Part shown: positions 8,783 through 17,897 of the stretch, piece by piece
Position numbering within the stretch: position 1 is the first letter of the stretch
Layout: every line of letters begins with the position of its first letter
Origin: Seleniivibrio sp.
GTDB lineage: Bacteria > Chrysiogenota > Deferribacteres > Deferribacterales > Geovibrionaceae
Length of the DNA stretch: 64,000 bases
Assembly: GCF_021209385.1 (NCBI RefSeq)
Contig: NZ_JAJOIL010000007.1
Coordinates: forward strand, 47,552 to 111,551
Reading direction: 5' to 3'
The notes under the pieces: model-generated
The model's database searches: none
The model's input: only the letters and a program-made list of their open reading frames with translations
Told to the model about the DNA's origin: nothing
Made by a program: the position numbers and the translations under genes

Positions 8783-9251
8783 TTGATCTCATGAACGCTT
8801 TCAGATATTTCATGCTGTCTGCATCTTTAACTGCCACCCAATAGTTGCCCGTATCTTTCAGAAAATAATAATTGTCCATGCCCATTCCCTGAACCTGAGT
8901 AACGCCGATTCCATTGATATTCATCCTTTTCATATCGCTGAATACTTTGCTCTGGGGCATTCTAACGTCCATATCTTTATAAAGCTGCTGTGCTTTCAGA
9001 TTGTTTTCCGAGAAAGACGCCCAGACATAGACGCTTCCGTCGGCACATTTGTATTCCGCGGAATACGCATCTTTCGCATCTATCTGTTTTCTGTGGAGAT
9101 AGGCTATCTCCGTAAGCGCTGTTCTGCCTGATCTTTCTGCTATTATTGAACATCCTGCAACGGAAGGTATTTCAGGGTCTTTCTGTGCCGCCTGCGCAGC
9201 CCATGCGTATAACATCATCATAATTGCAATAAATGAAATTTTTATGGTCAT
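8775..9251 (-). CDS. secreted protein of unknown function
   Basis: The 158-residue protein has a clear signal peptide (Lys near the start, hydrophobic run, cleavage near AAQAAQ) and a mature domain of about 135 residues with two Cys (GCSIIAE and YKCADGS) that could form a disulfide. The mature part mixes helices and strands and ends DADSMKYLKAFMRSIK. I do not recognise a family. It is a single gene, convergent with rrf2 and divergent from the cysteine desulfurase gene. A periplasmic or surface location is the only inference offered. Confidence 0.75.
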   Translation of the reverse strand: MTIKISFIAIMMMLYAWAAQAAQKDPEIPSVAGCSIIAERSGRTALTEIAYLHRKQIDAKDAYSAEYKCADGSVYVWASFSENNLKAQQLYKDMDVRMPQSKVFSDMKRMNINGIGVTQVQGMGMDNYYFLKDTGNYWVAVKDADSMKYLKAFMRSIK

Positions 9252-9316
9252 TTTTCCTCCTAAACATTTGTTTTATGCAGATATGACACCGACTCAATGC
9301 AATAGTTCACTGCACC

Positions 9317-9345
9317 TTGACAGCACAGACGGCTATATATATTAT
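9317..9345 (+). promoter_or_regulatory. sigma-70 promoter of the cysteine desulfurase-mnmA pair
   Basis: TTGACA at 9317-9322, exactly 17 nt, then TATTAT at 9340-9345. The -35 is perfect and the -10 near-perfect, about 40 nt upstream of the ATG at 9388. Confidence 0.65.
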
Positions 9346-9387
9346 CTATAAATGCTATCAAAATTCTGATATTTTATTGGTGATCAG

Positions 9388-10512
9388 ATGATCTATTTCG
9401 ACAACAACGCAACAACTCCTCTTGCAAAAGAGGTAAAGGAAGAAATGGCGTCCTGCTTCGACATATTCGGCAACCCTTCCAGCCTCCACATAGAGGGGCA
9501 AAGATCCCGACAGGTAATAGACAAGGCAAGAAAACGGGTGGCTGACTTCATAGGCGCCCGTCCCGAAGAAATAGTTTTTACAGGGAGCGGAACCGAGGCT
9601 GACAACATAGCCGTTTCAGGCTTTGCGTTCTCAGAACCGGAGGGTGCTTTCATCACAACAGCGATAGAACACTCCGCAATCCTTAAGCCTGTTTGCAGGC
9701 TTGAGGATGAAGGGCGCACCGTGATAAAGCTTCTGCCTGATGACAACGGAAGCATCAACCCTGAACACGCCATGGGAGCTATCCGAAGCGTAGACAAAGG
9801 ACTTCTTACCATAATGACGGCGAACAACGAAACGGGAGTTATTCAGCCTATAAAGGAACTCGCTGCTGCGGCAAAGGCACAGGGGCTTCTGGTGCATACC
9901 GATGCTGTTCAGGCGGCGGGAAAGATTCCGCTGAACGTTGACGAACTTGGGGTTGATATGCTGAGCATCTCTGCCCATAAATTCCACGGCCCCAAGGGCA
10001 TAGGCGCTCTTTATATCAGAGGCGGCGTAAAGCTTTCCCCAGTCCATCTCGGCGGAACGCAGGAACACGCAATGCGCCCCGGAACCGAGAACATAATCGC
10101 CATAGCCGGAATCGGAATGGCTTGCGAGCTTGCGGGACAGCACATGTGCGACAGCAGGCTAAGGGATATGTTCGAGGAGATGATACTCGCGTCAGTTCCC
10201 AATTCGTTCGTTAACGGCAAAGACGCACCCCGCGTGCCGAACACATCCAACATCGGTTTCAGAGGGCTTGAAAATCAGGCTATAGTGATAAATCTTGACC
10301 TTGAGGATATTGCCGCATCAACAGGCGCGGCTTGCAGTGCAGCGAAAAAGGAAGCGTCACACGTTCTGACGGCTATGTGTATGTCGTCTGCGGAAGCGCG
10401 CTCATCGGTTCGCTTCTCTTTCAGCAGGTATAACACGGAAGAGGAGATAGTGACCGCCGTTGAAAAGATACGCACAACAGTTGAAAGGATGAGGAAAAGA
10501 CTTGCAAAATAA
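9388..10512 (+). CDS. cysteine desulfurase (NifS/IscS class)
   Basis: This PLP enzyme of 374 residues converts cysteine to alanine and passes a persulfide sulfur to acceptors. It shows the family start YFDNNATTPL, the PLP lysine K198 in SAHKFHGPKG, the GTEADN phosphate-contact region and the catalytic cysteine C316 in STGAACSAAK. Length and loop fit the group I NifS/IscS type. The last 11 nt overlap mnmA, so the likely main job is delivering sulfur to MnmA for tRNA thiolation, with general Fe-S assembly as an alternative. No IscU or IscA scaffold gene is adjacent. Confidence 0.93.
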   Translation: MIYFDNNATTPLAKEVKEEMASCFDIFGNPSSLHIEGQRSRQVIDKARKRVADFIGARPEEIVFTGSGTEADNIAVSGFAFSEPEGAFITTAIEHSAILKPVCRLEDEGRTVIKLLPDDNGSINPEHAMGAIRSVDKGLLTIMTANNETGVIQPIKELAAAAKAQGLLVHTDAVQAAGKIPLNVDELGVDMLSISAHKFHGPKGIGALYIRGGVKLSPVHLGGTQEHAMRPGTENIIAIAGIGMACELAGQHMCDSRLRDMFEEMILASVPNSFVNGKDAPRVPNTSNIGFRGLENQAIVINLDLEDIAASTGAACSAAKKEASHVLTAMCMSSAEARSSVRFSFSRYNTEEEIVTAVEKIRTTVERMRKRLAK

Positions 10513-11575
10513 ACGTGTCATAGCCGCCATGAGCGGCGGAGTGGATTCGTCTGCGGCGGCGGCAATGCTGGTTGAACAGGGCTACGATGTGATAGGCGTC
10601 ACCATGAAGCTCCGCGAATGTTCAGAAACGGAGGAAAGCCCCTCCTGCTGCGGTGTGGACGGCATACTGAAAGCGTCCGCCGCGTGTGCGAAGCTCGGCA
10701 TCAGACACTATGTCTACGATTGTATAAAGGATTTCGAGGAGATGATACTCAAGCCCGCATGGGAGGAGTATTCAAACGGCAGAACGCCAAGCCCCTGCCT
10801 TAACTGCAACGAAAAGGTGAAGTTCGGGCTTCTGATGAAATTTGCAGACGAACTGGGTGCGGATTACATAGCCACAGGGCATTATTCCAGAACAGTAACG
10901 GATGAGAACGGCGTGACATGCCTCATGCGCGGACAGGACAAGAACAAAGATCAGTCATATTTCCTTGCTGGGCTAACCCGTGAACAGCTCAAAAGGGTTC
11001 TGTTTCCGCTTGGCGAGATGGTGAAACCGCAGGTTCGTGAATATGCCAGAACGCACGATATCCCAAGCGCAGAAACCCCCGACAGTCAGGACGCCTGTCT
11101 TGTGGGCGCGTTCGGCAGTTTTTCCGAGATGCTCCGTCACAGGTTTTCCGGCGTTGCTCTGAAAGGGGATGTTGTTGACGAACAGGGCGTTAAGATAGCA
11201 CCCCATGAGGGCATCCACAGATTCACCGTCGGTCAGCGGCGCGGACTGAATCTGAATACCCATAAGACCTACTGGGTTAAGAATATATCCGGCAATACGG
11301 TAACGGTCACTGACAACAGCGAGAACGTCTTCGGCAATTTCCTGATAGCTGATAATATGTCCACCGTATACGAATATGCAGAGGGCGAAACCGTGCGCTG
11401 TCAGGTACAGGTGCGATACAGACAGAAGCCTGTTAGCGGCACATACACCTGTCTCGGCGGCGGAAAGGGCAGTGTCGTGTTTGATGAACCTGTCTCAGCC
11501 ATAGCACCCGGGCAGGCTGTCGTTCTTTTCGACGGTGAGAAGGTTCTTGGTCGCGGACGCATAATCTCTTCTTAA
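10502..11575 (+). CDS. mnmA: tRNA-specific 2-thiouridylase MnmA
   Basis: The 357-residue enzyme adenylates and thiolates U34 of Lys, Glu and Gln tRNAs. It starts at TTG 10502, inside the desulfurase gene, with GAGGAAAA a few bases upstream; no ATG lies before the P-loop. Visible motifs are the PP-loop SGGVDSS, the catalytic cysteine in SPCLNCNEKVKFG and the second cysteine in SQDACLV, with the C-terminal beta-barrel (EGIHRFTVGQRRGLN). The overlap with the desulfurase gene implies translational coupling of sulfur donor and acceptor. An intrinsic terminator follows. Confidence 0.95.
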   Translation: MQNKRVIAAMSGGVDSSAAAAMLVEQGYDVIGVTMKLRECSETEESPSCCGVDGILKASAACAKLGIRHYVYDCIKDFEEMILKPAWEEYSNGRTPSPCLNCNEKVKFGLLMKFADELGADYIATGHYSRTVTDENGVTCLMRGQDKNKDQSYFLAGLTREQLKRVLFPLGEMVKPQVREYARTHDIPSAETPDSQDACLVGAFGSFSEMLRHRFSGVALKGDVVDEQGVKIAPHEGIHRFTVGQRRGLNLNTHKTYWVKNISGNTVTVTDNSENVFGNFLIADNMSTVYEYAEGETVRCQVQVRYRQKPVSGTYTCLGGGKGSVVFDEPVSAIAPGQAVVLFDGEKVLGRGRIISS

Positions 11576-11595
11576 CAAACAATAATCACATCTTT

Positions 11596-11625
11596 AAGGC
11601 ACGGCTTTGACCGTGCCTTTTTTTT
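11596..11625 (+). terminator. intrinsic terminator after mnmA
   Basis: GGCACGG (11598-11604), a 6-nt loop, CCGTGCC (11611-11617), then eight T. Confidence 0.9.
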
Positions 11626-11771
11626 GCCTGAAAACAGTGTCGAAAATTATACACAGGTACATTTTCCTATGCAGAATAGTCGGCATGAGAACATACCGAA
11701 TCACCCATTCACCATCTCTTTGTTTGTCTTCTAAAGCCTTTATATTTAAATCTTTTTATGCTTCCAGTGCC

Positions 11772-11814
11772 GTTCCGGAACAACTTGGCATGTTTAATGT
11801 TATTGTTCTGGAAG
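11772..11814 (+). promoter_or_regulatory. paired dyad sites upstream of the copper efflux operon
   Basis: GTTCCGGAAC (11772-11781) is a perfect 10-bp palindrome. An imperfect copy, GTTCTGGAAG, lies 33 bp downstream at 11805-11814, three helical turns away and 24 nt before the first gene. These could be operators of a metal sensor encoded elsewhere; no regulator gene lies in the cluster. The rest of 11626-11838 shows nothing distinctive. Confidence 0.35.
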
Positions 11815-11838
11815 AATTTATTTTCAGGAGGCGATCTT

Positions 11839-12231
11839 ATGAAAAAGATCATTATGACACTGTCCCTTATCATTTGCGTTGCGGCTCTCGCTATTGCTGC
11901 CCCCCTCAGCATCACTAAGAAAACAGGCAACTACACAGTTGTTTCCGTTTTCGACAAAAACCCTGCGACTATGGGCAAAAACAAAGTGAACATCACCATC
12001 AAAGACGGCGACAAGGCTGTTGACGGTGCAAAAGTTGCCGTTTACTACTCAATGCCCGCCATGGCAGGGATGCCCGCAATGGAATACAAAGTGATTGCAA
12101 ACGGCAAAGGCGGTTCTTATTCCGCAGTGCTCGATCTGGGAATGTCAGGTCCCTGGAACGTTGATGTCAAATTTGTTCTGCCCGGTTCAAAAGCAGTTCA
12201 GCAGGCATCTTACTCCATCGACGCCAGATAA
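11839..12231 (+). CDS. small periplasmic YtkA/FixH-like protein at the head of the copper efflux operon
   Basis: Start ATG 11839 is chosen for the strong AGGAGG just upstream and the signal peptide that follows (MKKIIMTLSLIICVAALAIA). The mature protein of about 110 residues is an immunoglobulin-like beta domain (NKVNITIKDGDKAVDGAKV) with a Met-rich loop MPAMAGMPAM, as in YtkA-like domains that often precede Cu/Ag efflux genes. Four Met in ten residues, with no Cys and no His, suggest a Cu(I) site. It probably hands copper to the CusB adaptor or acts as a periplasmic accessory. A hairpin separates it from the next gene, so it may be made in excess over the pump. Confidence 0.75.
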   Translation: MKKIIMTLSLIICVAALAIAAPLSITKKTGNYTVVSVFDKNPATMGKNKVNITIKDGDKAVDGAKVAVYYSMPAMAGMPAMEYKVIANGKGGSYSAVLDLGMSGPWNVDVKFVLPGSKAVQQASYSIDAR

Positions 12232-12244
12232 TCATGCATAGAGG

Positions 12245-12269
12245 GGGGAGGTTTTCCTCCCCTTCTTTT
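12245..12269 (+). terminator. hairpin with T-rich tail inside the copper operon
   Basis: GGGGAGG, loop TTTT, CCTCCCC, then TTCTTTT, between the YtkA-like gene and the outer-membrane factor gene. It may act as a partial terminator that lowers expression of the downstream pump genes, or protect the 3' end of the first transcript. Confidence 0.6.
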
Positions 12270-12282
12270 GCGGAGGAAAAAC

Positions 12283-13539
12283 GTGAAGATACAAGCATAT
12301 TTACTTTCAATTTTCATTTTAACGGCAGGCGCGGCAAAGGCTGAAACGGTAGATATTGACGCTCTCACCGAAACCGCCCTTTCAAAAAATATAAAACTGG
12401 AATCCATGAAATACGGCGTAAGTGCGTCGGAAAATGCAGAGGTTTATTCTGGAAGCCTTACAGACCCGATGGTGAGCCTCGGCTTGGTCAACGAAGGAAC
12501 CAACTATACCGTCGGTCAGGCGGGAATGTCCCGTTATACCGTGATGGTGAGCCAGATGTTTCCGTTCTTCGGAAAGCTGGGCGCTAAACAGACAGAGGCG
12601 AAATATAAAACTCAGGCTCTGCGCGAAAGTGTCCGTGCCGAAAAACTGGAGGTCATCAATTCAGTAAGGTCACTTTATCTTGACCTTTATAACATTCAGG
12701 AATCGAAAAAACTGCTGAACACAAAAATGAGGCTGATCCAGATGACGGAAAGCTCCGCACAGGCGAAATACAGCTCCGGCATGATGGATTCTAAAGACGT
12801 TCTCATGGTTCAGCGTGAAAAATATATGGTGATGGAAGCACTTGAGATGATGAACGAGAAAGAGCGGATGCTTAAGACCTCGCTTGCACACATCACAGGA
12901 AAGGATTCGGACGATTTCGGTGAGTTTGCACTTCTGCCCGACAGAGAGGGTGAACTCGACGTTCAGGCGCTTTATAAGATGGCAGTGGAAAGCTCCGTCA
13001 CTCTTAAAAGCATGGAGAACGAGGTCAACGCAATGGCGGCGAACGTAAAGATGAAGGAGCTTGAAAAATATCCTGATTTCACAGTCACCCTCGGTTATGA
13101 ACCCAGACCCGGCTATACAATGTCCGATGTCTATTCAGCAAGCATAGGGTTCAACATTCCGCTTTATTACAGCAGCCGTCAGCTTCCCGCCATAAACGAG
13201 GCGAAGGCGCAGAAGCTGAAAGCAGATACGGTCTACAGCAACATGCGCCACGAGCTTAGAAGCATGCTTACGGAGCTTGTTGCAAATGCGGATTCATCAA
13301 AACGCATAATGGACATATATCAGTCAGGTATTTCCGCCAAAGCTGACCAGACAAGAGACGCCGCACTTGCCGCATATAAACAGGGCAGAGGCAACGCATC
13401 GGACGTTATCGCGGCGGTTAACACTTCTGTTGAATACAAAATGAAATATCTCGAAAAATATTCCGAGAGAGAAAAGAGCCTCAGCAGGCTCAACGTGCTT
13501 ACGGGAGGAAAGCTCTATGGAACGATCATCGAGGATTAA
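12283..13539 (+). CDS. TolC-family outer-membrane factor (CusC-like)
   Basis: I place the start at GTG 12283 because GGAGG lies 6 nt before it and the signal peptide begins there; a frame from 12268 adds only five residues. The 418-residue protein is the outer-membrane channel of the Cus-type system. It has a signal peptide cut near AKAET, two OEP repeats of long amphipathic helices (about residues 30-215 and 225-400, the second opening with LYKMAVESSVTLKSMENEV), and short strand regions with many Tyr and Pro (FTVTLGYEPRPGYTM). Its 3' end overlaps the adaptor gene by 23 nt. Confidence 0.88.
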   Translation: MKIQAYLLSIFILTAGAAKAETVDIDALTETALSKNIKLESMKYGVSASENAEVYSGSLTDPMVSLGLVNEGTNYTVGQAGMSRYTVMVSQMFPFFGKLGAKQTEAKYKTQALRESVRAEKLEVINSVRSLYLDLYNIQESKKLLNTKMRLIQMTESSAQAKYSSGMMDSKDVLMVQREKYMVMEALEMMNEKERMLKTSLAHITGKDSDDFGEFALLPDREGELDVQALYKMAVESSVTLKSMENEVNAMAANVKMKELEKYPDFTVTLGYEPRPGYTMSDVYSASIGFNIPLYYSSRQLPAINEAKAQKLKADTVYSNMRHELRSMLTELVANADSSKRIMDIYQSGISAKADQTRDAALAAYKQGRGNASDVIAAVNTSVEYKMKYLEKYSEREKSLSRLNVLTGGKLYGTIIED

Positions 13540-14635
13540 GATATACGCAATGACATTTCTTGCCGCTCTTGCGCTGGCTATGCCTGCGTTTGCGGATGAG
13601 TTTGATATATTTGACGAGCAGAAGCTTCTTGAGATAAAACCGGCAATCCTGCAAAAGATGGGAGTGCGCCTTACAAAAGTTAAATACGGCGACAGTACAA
13701 AATCAATAAAACTGCCCGGTATCGTGAATACCGACGAGACTTCAACCTTTACCGTTAACACAAAGTTCGGCGGCTGGATAGAGAGGCTCTATCTGGATTA
13801 TACAGGCAAAACAGTGGGCAAAGGCGCGAAAATAGCGGAAATATACAGCCCCGAAATGGTTGCCGCACAGGAGGAATACCTTTCGTTCCTGCGTCATGCC
13901 AACGGGTTTAAAACCCAGCAGGATTCATACGGCGGTGTGTTTGCCGACGATGCGAAACAGCTTGCCGCCGGCGCGCGTGCAAGGCTTAAATACTGGGATA
14001 TGAGCGAGGCGCAGATACGCGAACTTGAGCGCACGGGTAAAACGCGCCGTACTGTTTCAGTATACAGCCCGTCCAACGGCTACGTTCTGGCGAAGAACGT
14101 TTCCGCGGGTATGATGGTTCAGCCCGGAATGGCTCTTTTCACTCTGGCATCAACCGACAGAATGTGGGTTATTGCCGACGTGTATGAAGAGGATATGAAA
14201 TTCATCCGGCAGGGTGCCACAGCTAAGTTTACGCTGTCAAGCCAGCCTAATGTCGCTTTTGACATAAAGGCGGATTACATATATCCCGAAGTTTCACCAA
14301 ATACAAGAACGCTCAAGGTTCGTTTTCCCGTGGTCAACCGCGGAAACAAACTTAAACCCGCGATGTACGGTGATATAACTCTTAACGTTAAATCAGGAAA
14401 GATACTTAAGGTTGAAGAGGATGCCGTTATCGACGACGGAAAACGCAAGATAGTTTTCGTTTCAAAGGGCGAGGGCAAGTTTGAACCCCGCGAAATAGTG
14501 ACAGGCGTGAAAGCCGACGGTTTTTATGAGATACGCCGCGGGCTTAAAGCCAATGACGTTGTTGCCAGAGGCGCGAACTTCCTTCTGGATTCCGAGGCAC
14601 AGCTTAAAGGTATCAACCCCGTCAAGGTGCAGTAA
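13517..14635 (+). CDS. cusB: CusB-like periplasmic adaptor of heavy-metal RND efflux
   Basis: The 372-residue adaptor links pump and channel. The N-terminus is a signal peptide (cut near PAFAD), the barrel-sandwich part is KFGGWIERLYLDYTGKTVGKG, followed by the short helical hairpin typical of CusB (IYSPEMVAAQEEYLSFLRH) and the beta-barrel (TDRMWVIADVYEEDMKFIRQG). Unlike E. coli CusB I see no Met-rich N-terminal copper site, and the YtkA-like protein may fill that role. The start is inside the preceding gene and the stop overlaps the cusA start by 1 nt. Confidence 0.9.
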   Translation: MERSSRIKIYAMTFLAALALAMPAFADEFDIFDEQKLLEIKPAILQKMGVRLTKVKYGDSTKSIKLPGIVNTDETSTFTVNTKFGGWIERLYLDYTGKTVGKGAKIAEIYSPEMVAAQEEYLSFLRHANGFKTQQDSYGGVFADDAKQLAAGARARLKYWDMSEAQIRELERTGKTRRTVSVYSPSNGYVLAKNVSAGMMVQPGMALFTLASTDRMWVIADVYEEDMKFIRQGATAKFTLSSQPNVAFDIKADYIYPEVSPNTRTLKVRFPVVNRGNKLKPAMYGDITLNVKSGKILKVEEDAVIDDGKRKIVFVSKGEGKFEPREIVTGVKADGFYEIRRGLKANDVVARGANFLLDSEAQLKGINPVKVQ

Positions 14636-17600
14636 TGATAGAGAAACTTATCGGTTTTTCCGCCAGAAACAAGTTTCTGGTGATACTGTTTATTCTGGCG
14701 GCAGTGGGCGCAGGGTTGTGGTCTGCTAAAAAGACCCCTCTGGATGCAATACCCGACCTGAGCGACGTTCAGGTCATAGTTTTCACCGAATGGTCAGGGC
14801 GCTCCCCCGACCTTGTGGAAGACCAGATAACCTACCCCATCGTCAGCAGTCTGCTGGCGGCTCCGAAGGTTAAGGTGGTAAGGGGTTATTCGTTCTTCGG
14901 ATTCTCCTACGTTTACGCCATTTTCGACGACGGAACGGATATCTACTGGGCGCGCAGCCGTGTTCTTGAGAACATAAGCAAGATAAGCGGAAAACTGCCG
15001 CCGAACGTCAGCCCCGCTCTGGGACCCGATGCGACTGGCGTAGGCTGGGTGTATCAGTATGCGCTGGTGGACAAATCCGGCAAACATAACCTCAGTGAAC
15101 TGCGGTCATATCAGGACTGGTATCTGAAGTACGCTCTTGAAGAGGTAAAAGGTGTTGCGGAAGTAGCATCTGTGGGCGGACACGTCAAAGAATACCAGAT
15201 AAACATAGATCCCGACAAACTCCGCGGATACGGCATAAGCCTGAACCAGCTTGTTAAAGCGGTGCGCGACAGCAACCGCGACACGGGCGGGCGCTCCGTT
15301 GAGCTTTCCGGCAGAGACTTCATGGTCAAGGGTATCGGATATATCAAAAATCTGGACGATATCCGCAACATAGTCATCAAAAACGACGGAATGGGCGTTC
15401 CCGTGCTTGTCAGTGACGTTGCATCTGTTGAAACAGGACCCACCATGCGAAGAGGCATAGCCGACTTTAACGGCGACGGCGAAGCTGTCGGCGGCGTTGT
15501 GGTCATGCGCTACGGCGAAAACGCACTCAACGTAATCAACAATGTTAAAGCCAAAATAGAAACCCTGAAATCGTCACTTCCCGAAGGTGTTGAGCTGGTT
15601 CCCGTATACGACCGCTCAACTCTCATCGTGGATTCCATAAAGACACTGCGCGACAAACTTATCGAGGAGATAATCATTGTCAGTCTCGTGTGCATAGTGT
15701 TCCTGTTCCATTTCCGTTCGGCGCTGGTGGCGATACTCACGCTTCCCGTGGCAATTGTGATGTCGTTCATCATGTTCCGCTGGCTTGGCATCACATCAAA
15801 CATCATGTCGCTTGGCGGTATAGCTATTGCAATCGGTGCAATGGTGGATGCGGCGATAGTTATGGTTGAGAATGCTCACAAACAGCTTGAGCATAATCCC
15901 GATGCGAACAGGGTAGAGGTGATTATCGCCGCCGCGCAGAAGGTGGGCAAGCCGCTCTTCTTCTCGCTTCTGATAATCACCGTGTCTTTCCTTCCCGTTT
16001 TCGCTCTTGAAGCGCAGGAAGGCAGGCTGTTCAAGCCACTTGCATATACAAAGACCTTTTCAATGCTGTTTGCGTCCATCCTTTCGGTGACGCTGGTTCC
16101 GGCACTTATGGTCATATTCATAAAAGGAAAGATACGCCACGAGCAGGATAACCCTATAACCAAGGCGCTGGTGTTTCTGTATAACCCGTTCGTGCAGTTC
16201 GCACTGAAATACAGATATTTTGTAATGGCGCTGGCGGTGGTATCTCTTGCCGCAACCTATCCCATAGTTAAAAAACTCGGCTCGGAGTTTATGCCCGTAC
16301 TGAACGAAGGCGCCATTTTCTATATGCCGACCACTCTGCCGGGGATATCCGCATCCGAGGCGGCAAAGAGCTTACAGGCGCAGAACGAGCTGATAAAGAG
16401 CGTTCCTGAAGTTGACACCGTTTTCGGAAAGGCGGGCAACGCAACCACAGCCACAGACCCTGCCGGTCTCTCAATGGCAGAGACGGTCATTACCCTTAAA
16501 CCCCACGACCAGTGGCGCAAAGGCATGACGTTTGAAAAGCTCATAGACGAGATGAACGAAAAGGTGAAGGTTGCAGGCTGGGTGAACTCGTGGACCATGC
16601 CCATCAAAGCCCGTATAGACATGCTTTCAACAGGCATCAAAACGCCTGTGGGGATCAAAGTGTTCGGCCCCGACCCTGCGAAACTTCAGGAGATTGGACA
16701 GGAGCTTGAAACGTCGCTCATGAGAGTTGACGGCACAAGAAGTGTCTATTCCGAGCGTACCGACGGCGGATACTATCTTTATATCGAGCCCGACATGTTC
16801 AAAATGTCCAGATACGGCATAACCGTTGAGGATGTCAACATGGTCATAGAATCTGCCATAGGCGGTATGCCTGTCACAAAAACAGTTGAAGGCAGGGAAC
16901 GTTACCCCGTTGCAGTACGCTATAAAAAAGCGTTCAGAAACGATGTCGAGTCCATAAAGAACGTGCTTGTCCCCGTTGGCGGCATGAACGGGCAGGCAAA
17001 CTATATTCCCCTCGGCGATATAGCGAACGTCTATCTGAAGTCAGGTCCCGACATGCTGAAAGAGGAGAACGGAATGTTGGTCTCCTATGTATATGTCGAC
17101 CTGCAGCAGGGACTTGACGTAGGCAGTTATGTTAAGAAAGCTATTGCAGAGGTTGACAACACTATAAAGCTTCCGCAGGGGTATACTCTCAAATGGAGCG
17201 GTGAATATGAGTCAATGCAGAGGGTTAAAGAGAAGCTGAAACTTGCCGTTCCGCTCACGCTGGGACTGATATTCATGCTTCTGTATCTCAACTTCCGCTC
17301 GGTGACAAAAACTGCGATAGTCATGCTTTCAGTACCTTTTGCACTGGTTGGCGGATTCCTCTACCTGTATTTTCTGGGCTACAACATGTCCGTTGCGGTC
17401 TGGGTGGGGCTTATAGCCCTTGCGGGGGTGTCAGCGGAGACGGGGGTTGTTATGATAGTCTATCTGGACGAGGCGTTTGACGAATGGAAGGCGCGGGGAC
17501 AGATGAACAATGACGAAGACCTCAAGGCTGCCGTTGTTTACGGAGCAGTGCAGAGAGTGCGTCCGAAGATAATGACCGTGGCGACGCTTATCATCGGTCT

Positions 17601-17763
17601 GGTGCCTATCATGTGGGCAACGGGAAGCGGTGCGGACGTTATGAAGCGTATCGCGGCACCAATGATCGGCGGTATGGTCACGTCAACCATTCTGACCCTT
17701 ATAATCATACCAGCTCTATATTTCTCATGGAAAAAGTGGGAAATTAAAAAGCAAACAGTATAA
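14635..17763 (+). CDS. cusA: CusA-type Cu(I)/Ag(I) RND efflux pump
   Basis: At 1042 residues this is a complete heavy-metal RND pump. The family motif GAMVDAAIVMVENAH (TM4 region, with the proton-relay Asp) is present. The three methionines that form the substrate site in E. coli CusA are all conserved: M564 (FYMPTTLPG), M614 (LSMAETV) and M663 (RIDMLSTGIK), with the same 50- and 49-residue spacing. This supports monovalent copper/silver rather than Co/Zn/Cd specificity. The pump should export metal from periplasm and cytoplasm through the adaptor and channel encoded upstream. A strong terminator follows. Confidence 0.94.
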   Translation: MIEKLIGFSARNKFLVILFILAAVGAGLWSAKKTPLDAIPDLSDVQVIVFTEWSGRSPDLVEDQITYPIVSSLLAAPKVKVVRGYSFFGFSYVYAIFDDGTDIYWARSRVLENISKISGKLPPNVSPALGPDATGVGWVYQYALVDKSGKHNLSELRSYQDWYLKYALEEVKGVAEVASVGGHVKEYQINIDPDKLRGYGISLNQLVKAVRDSNRDTGGRSVELSGRDFMVKGIGYIKNLDDIRNIVIKNDGMGVPVLVSDVASVETGPTMRRGIADFNGDGEAVGGVVVMRYGENALNVINNVKAKIETLKSSLPEGVELVPVYDRSTLIVDSIKTLRDKLIEEIIIVSLVCIVFLFHFRSALVAILTLPVAIVMSFIMFRWLGITSNIMSLGGIAIAIGAMVDAAIVMVENAHKQLEHNPDANRVEVIIAAAQKVGKPLFFSLLIITVSFLPVFALEAQEGRLFKPLAYTKTFSMLFASILSVTLVPALMVIFIKGKIRHEQDNPITKALVFLYNPFVQFALKYRYFVMALAVVSLAATYPIVKKLGSEFMPVLNEGAIFYMPTTLPGISASEAAKSLQAQNELIKSVPEVDTVFGKAGNATTATDPAGLSMAETVITLKPHDQWRKGMTFEKLIDEMNEKVKVAGWVNSWTMPIKARIDMLSTGIKTPVGIKVFGPDPAKLQEIGQELETSLMRVDGTRSVYSERTDGGYYLYIEPDMFKMSRYGITVEDVNMVIESAIGGMPVTKTVEGRERYPVAVRYKKAFRNDVESIKNVLVPVGGMNGQANYIPLGDIANVYLKSGPDMLKEENGMLVSYVYVDLQQGLDVGSYVKKAIAEVDNTIKLPQGYTLKWSGEYESMQRVKEKLKLAVPLTLGLIFMLLYLNFRSVTKTAIVMLSVPFALVGGFLYLYFLGYNMSVAVWVGLIALAGVSAETGVVMIVYLDEAFDEWKARGQMNNDEDLKAAVVYGAVQRVRPKIMTVATLIIGLVPIMWATGSGADVMKRIAAPMIGGMVTSTILTLIIIPALYFSWKKWEIKKQTV

Positions 17764-17770
17764 ATCATTT

Positions 17771-17806
17771 GCCCCTTTTGCAAACTCAAAAGGGGCTTTT
17801 CTTTTA
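17771..17806 (+). terminator. intrinsic terminator after cusA
   Basis: GCCCCTTTTG, a 6-nt loop, CAAAAGGGGC, then TTTTCTTTT. Confidence 0.92.
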
Positions 17807-17816
17807 AAATAATCTG

Positions 17817-17845
17817 TTGACACAAAACGTTTCGTGGAGTATTGT
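17817..17845 (+). promoter_or_regulatory. sigma-70 promoter of the sulfur amino-acid operon
   Basis: TTGACA (17817-17822), 17 nt, TATTGT (17840-17845), about 50 nt upstream of cysK. The leader carries AGGAGAGG before the start codon. Confidence 0.6.
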
Positions 17846-17897
17846 TCATTCATCTAGTAAATCTATAGGTAATATGATAAATAGAGGAGAGGATAAT

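Noticed and set aside
11787..11806. Possible sigma-54 promoter (TTGGCATG and onward) before the copper operon
   Set aside because: The -12 GC is replaced by GT and the spacing is only approximate; no enhancer-binding protein gene is nearby.
12268..12282. Extended start of the CusC-like gene
   Set aside because: The GTG at 12283 has GGAGG at the right distance and starts the signal peptide; the extension would include the ribosome site itself.
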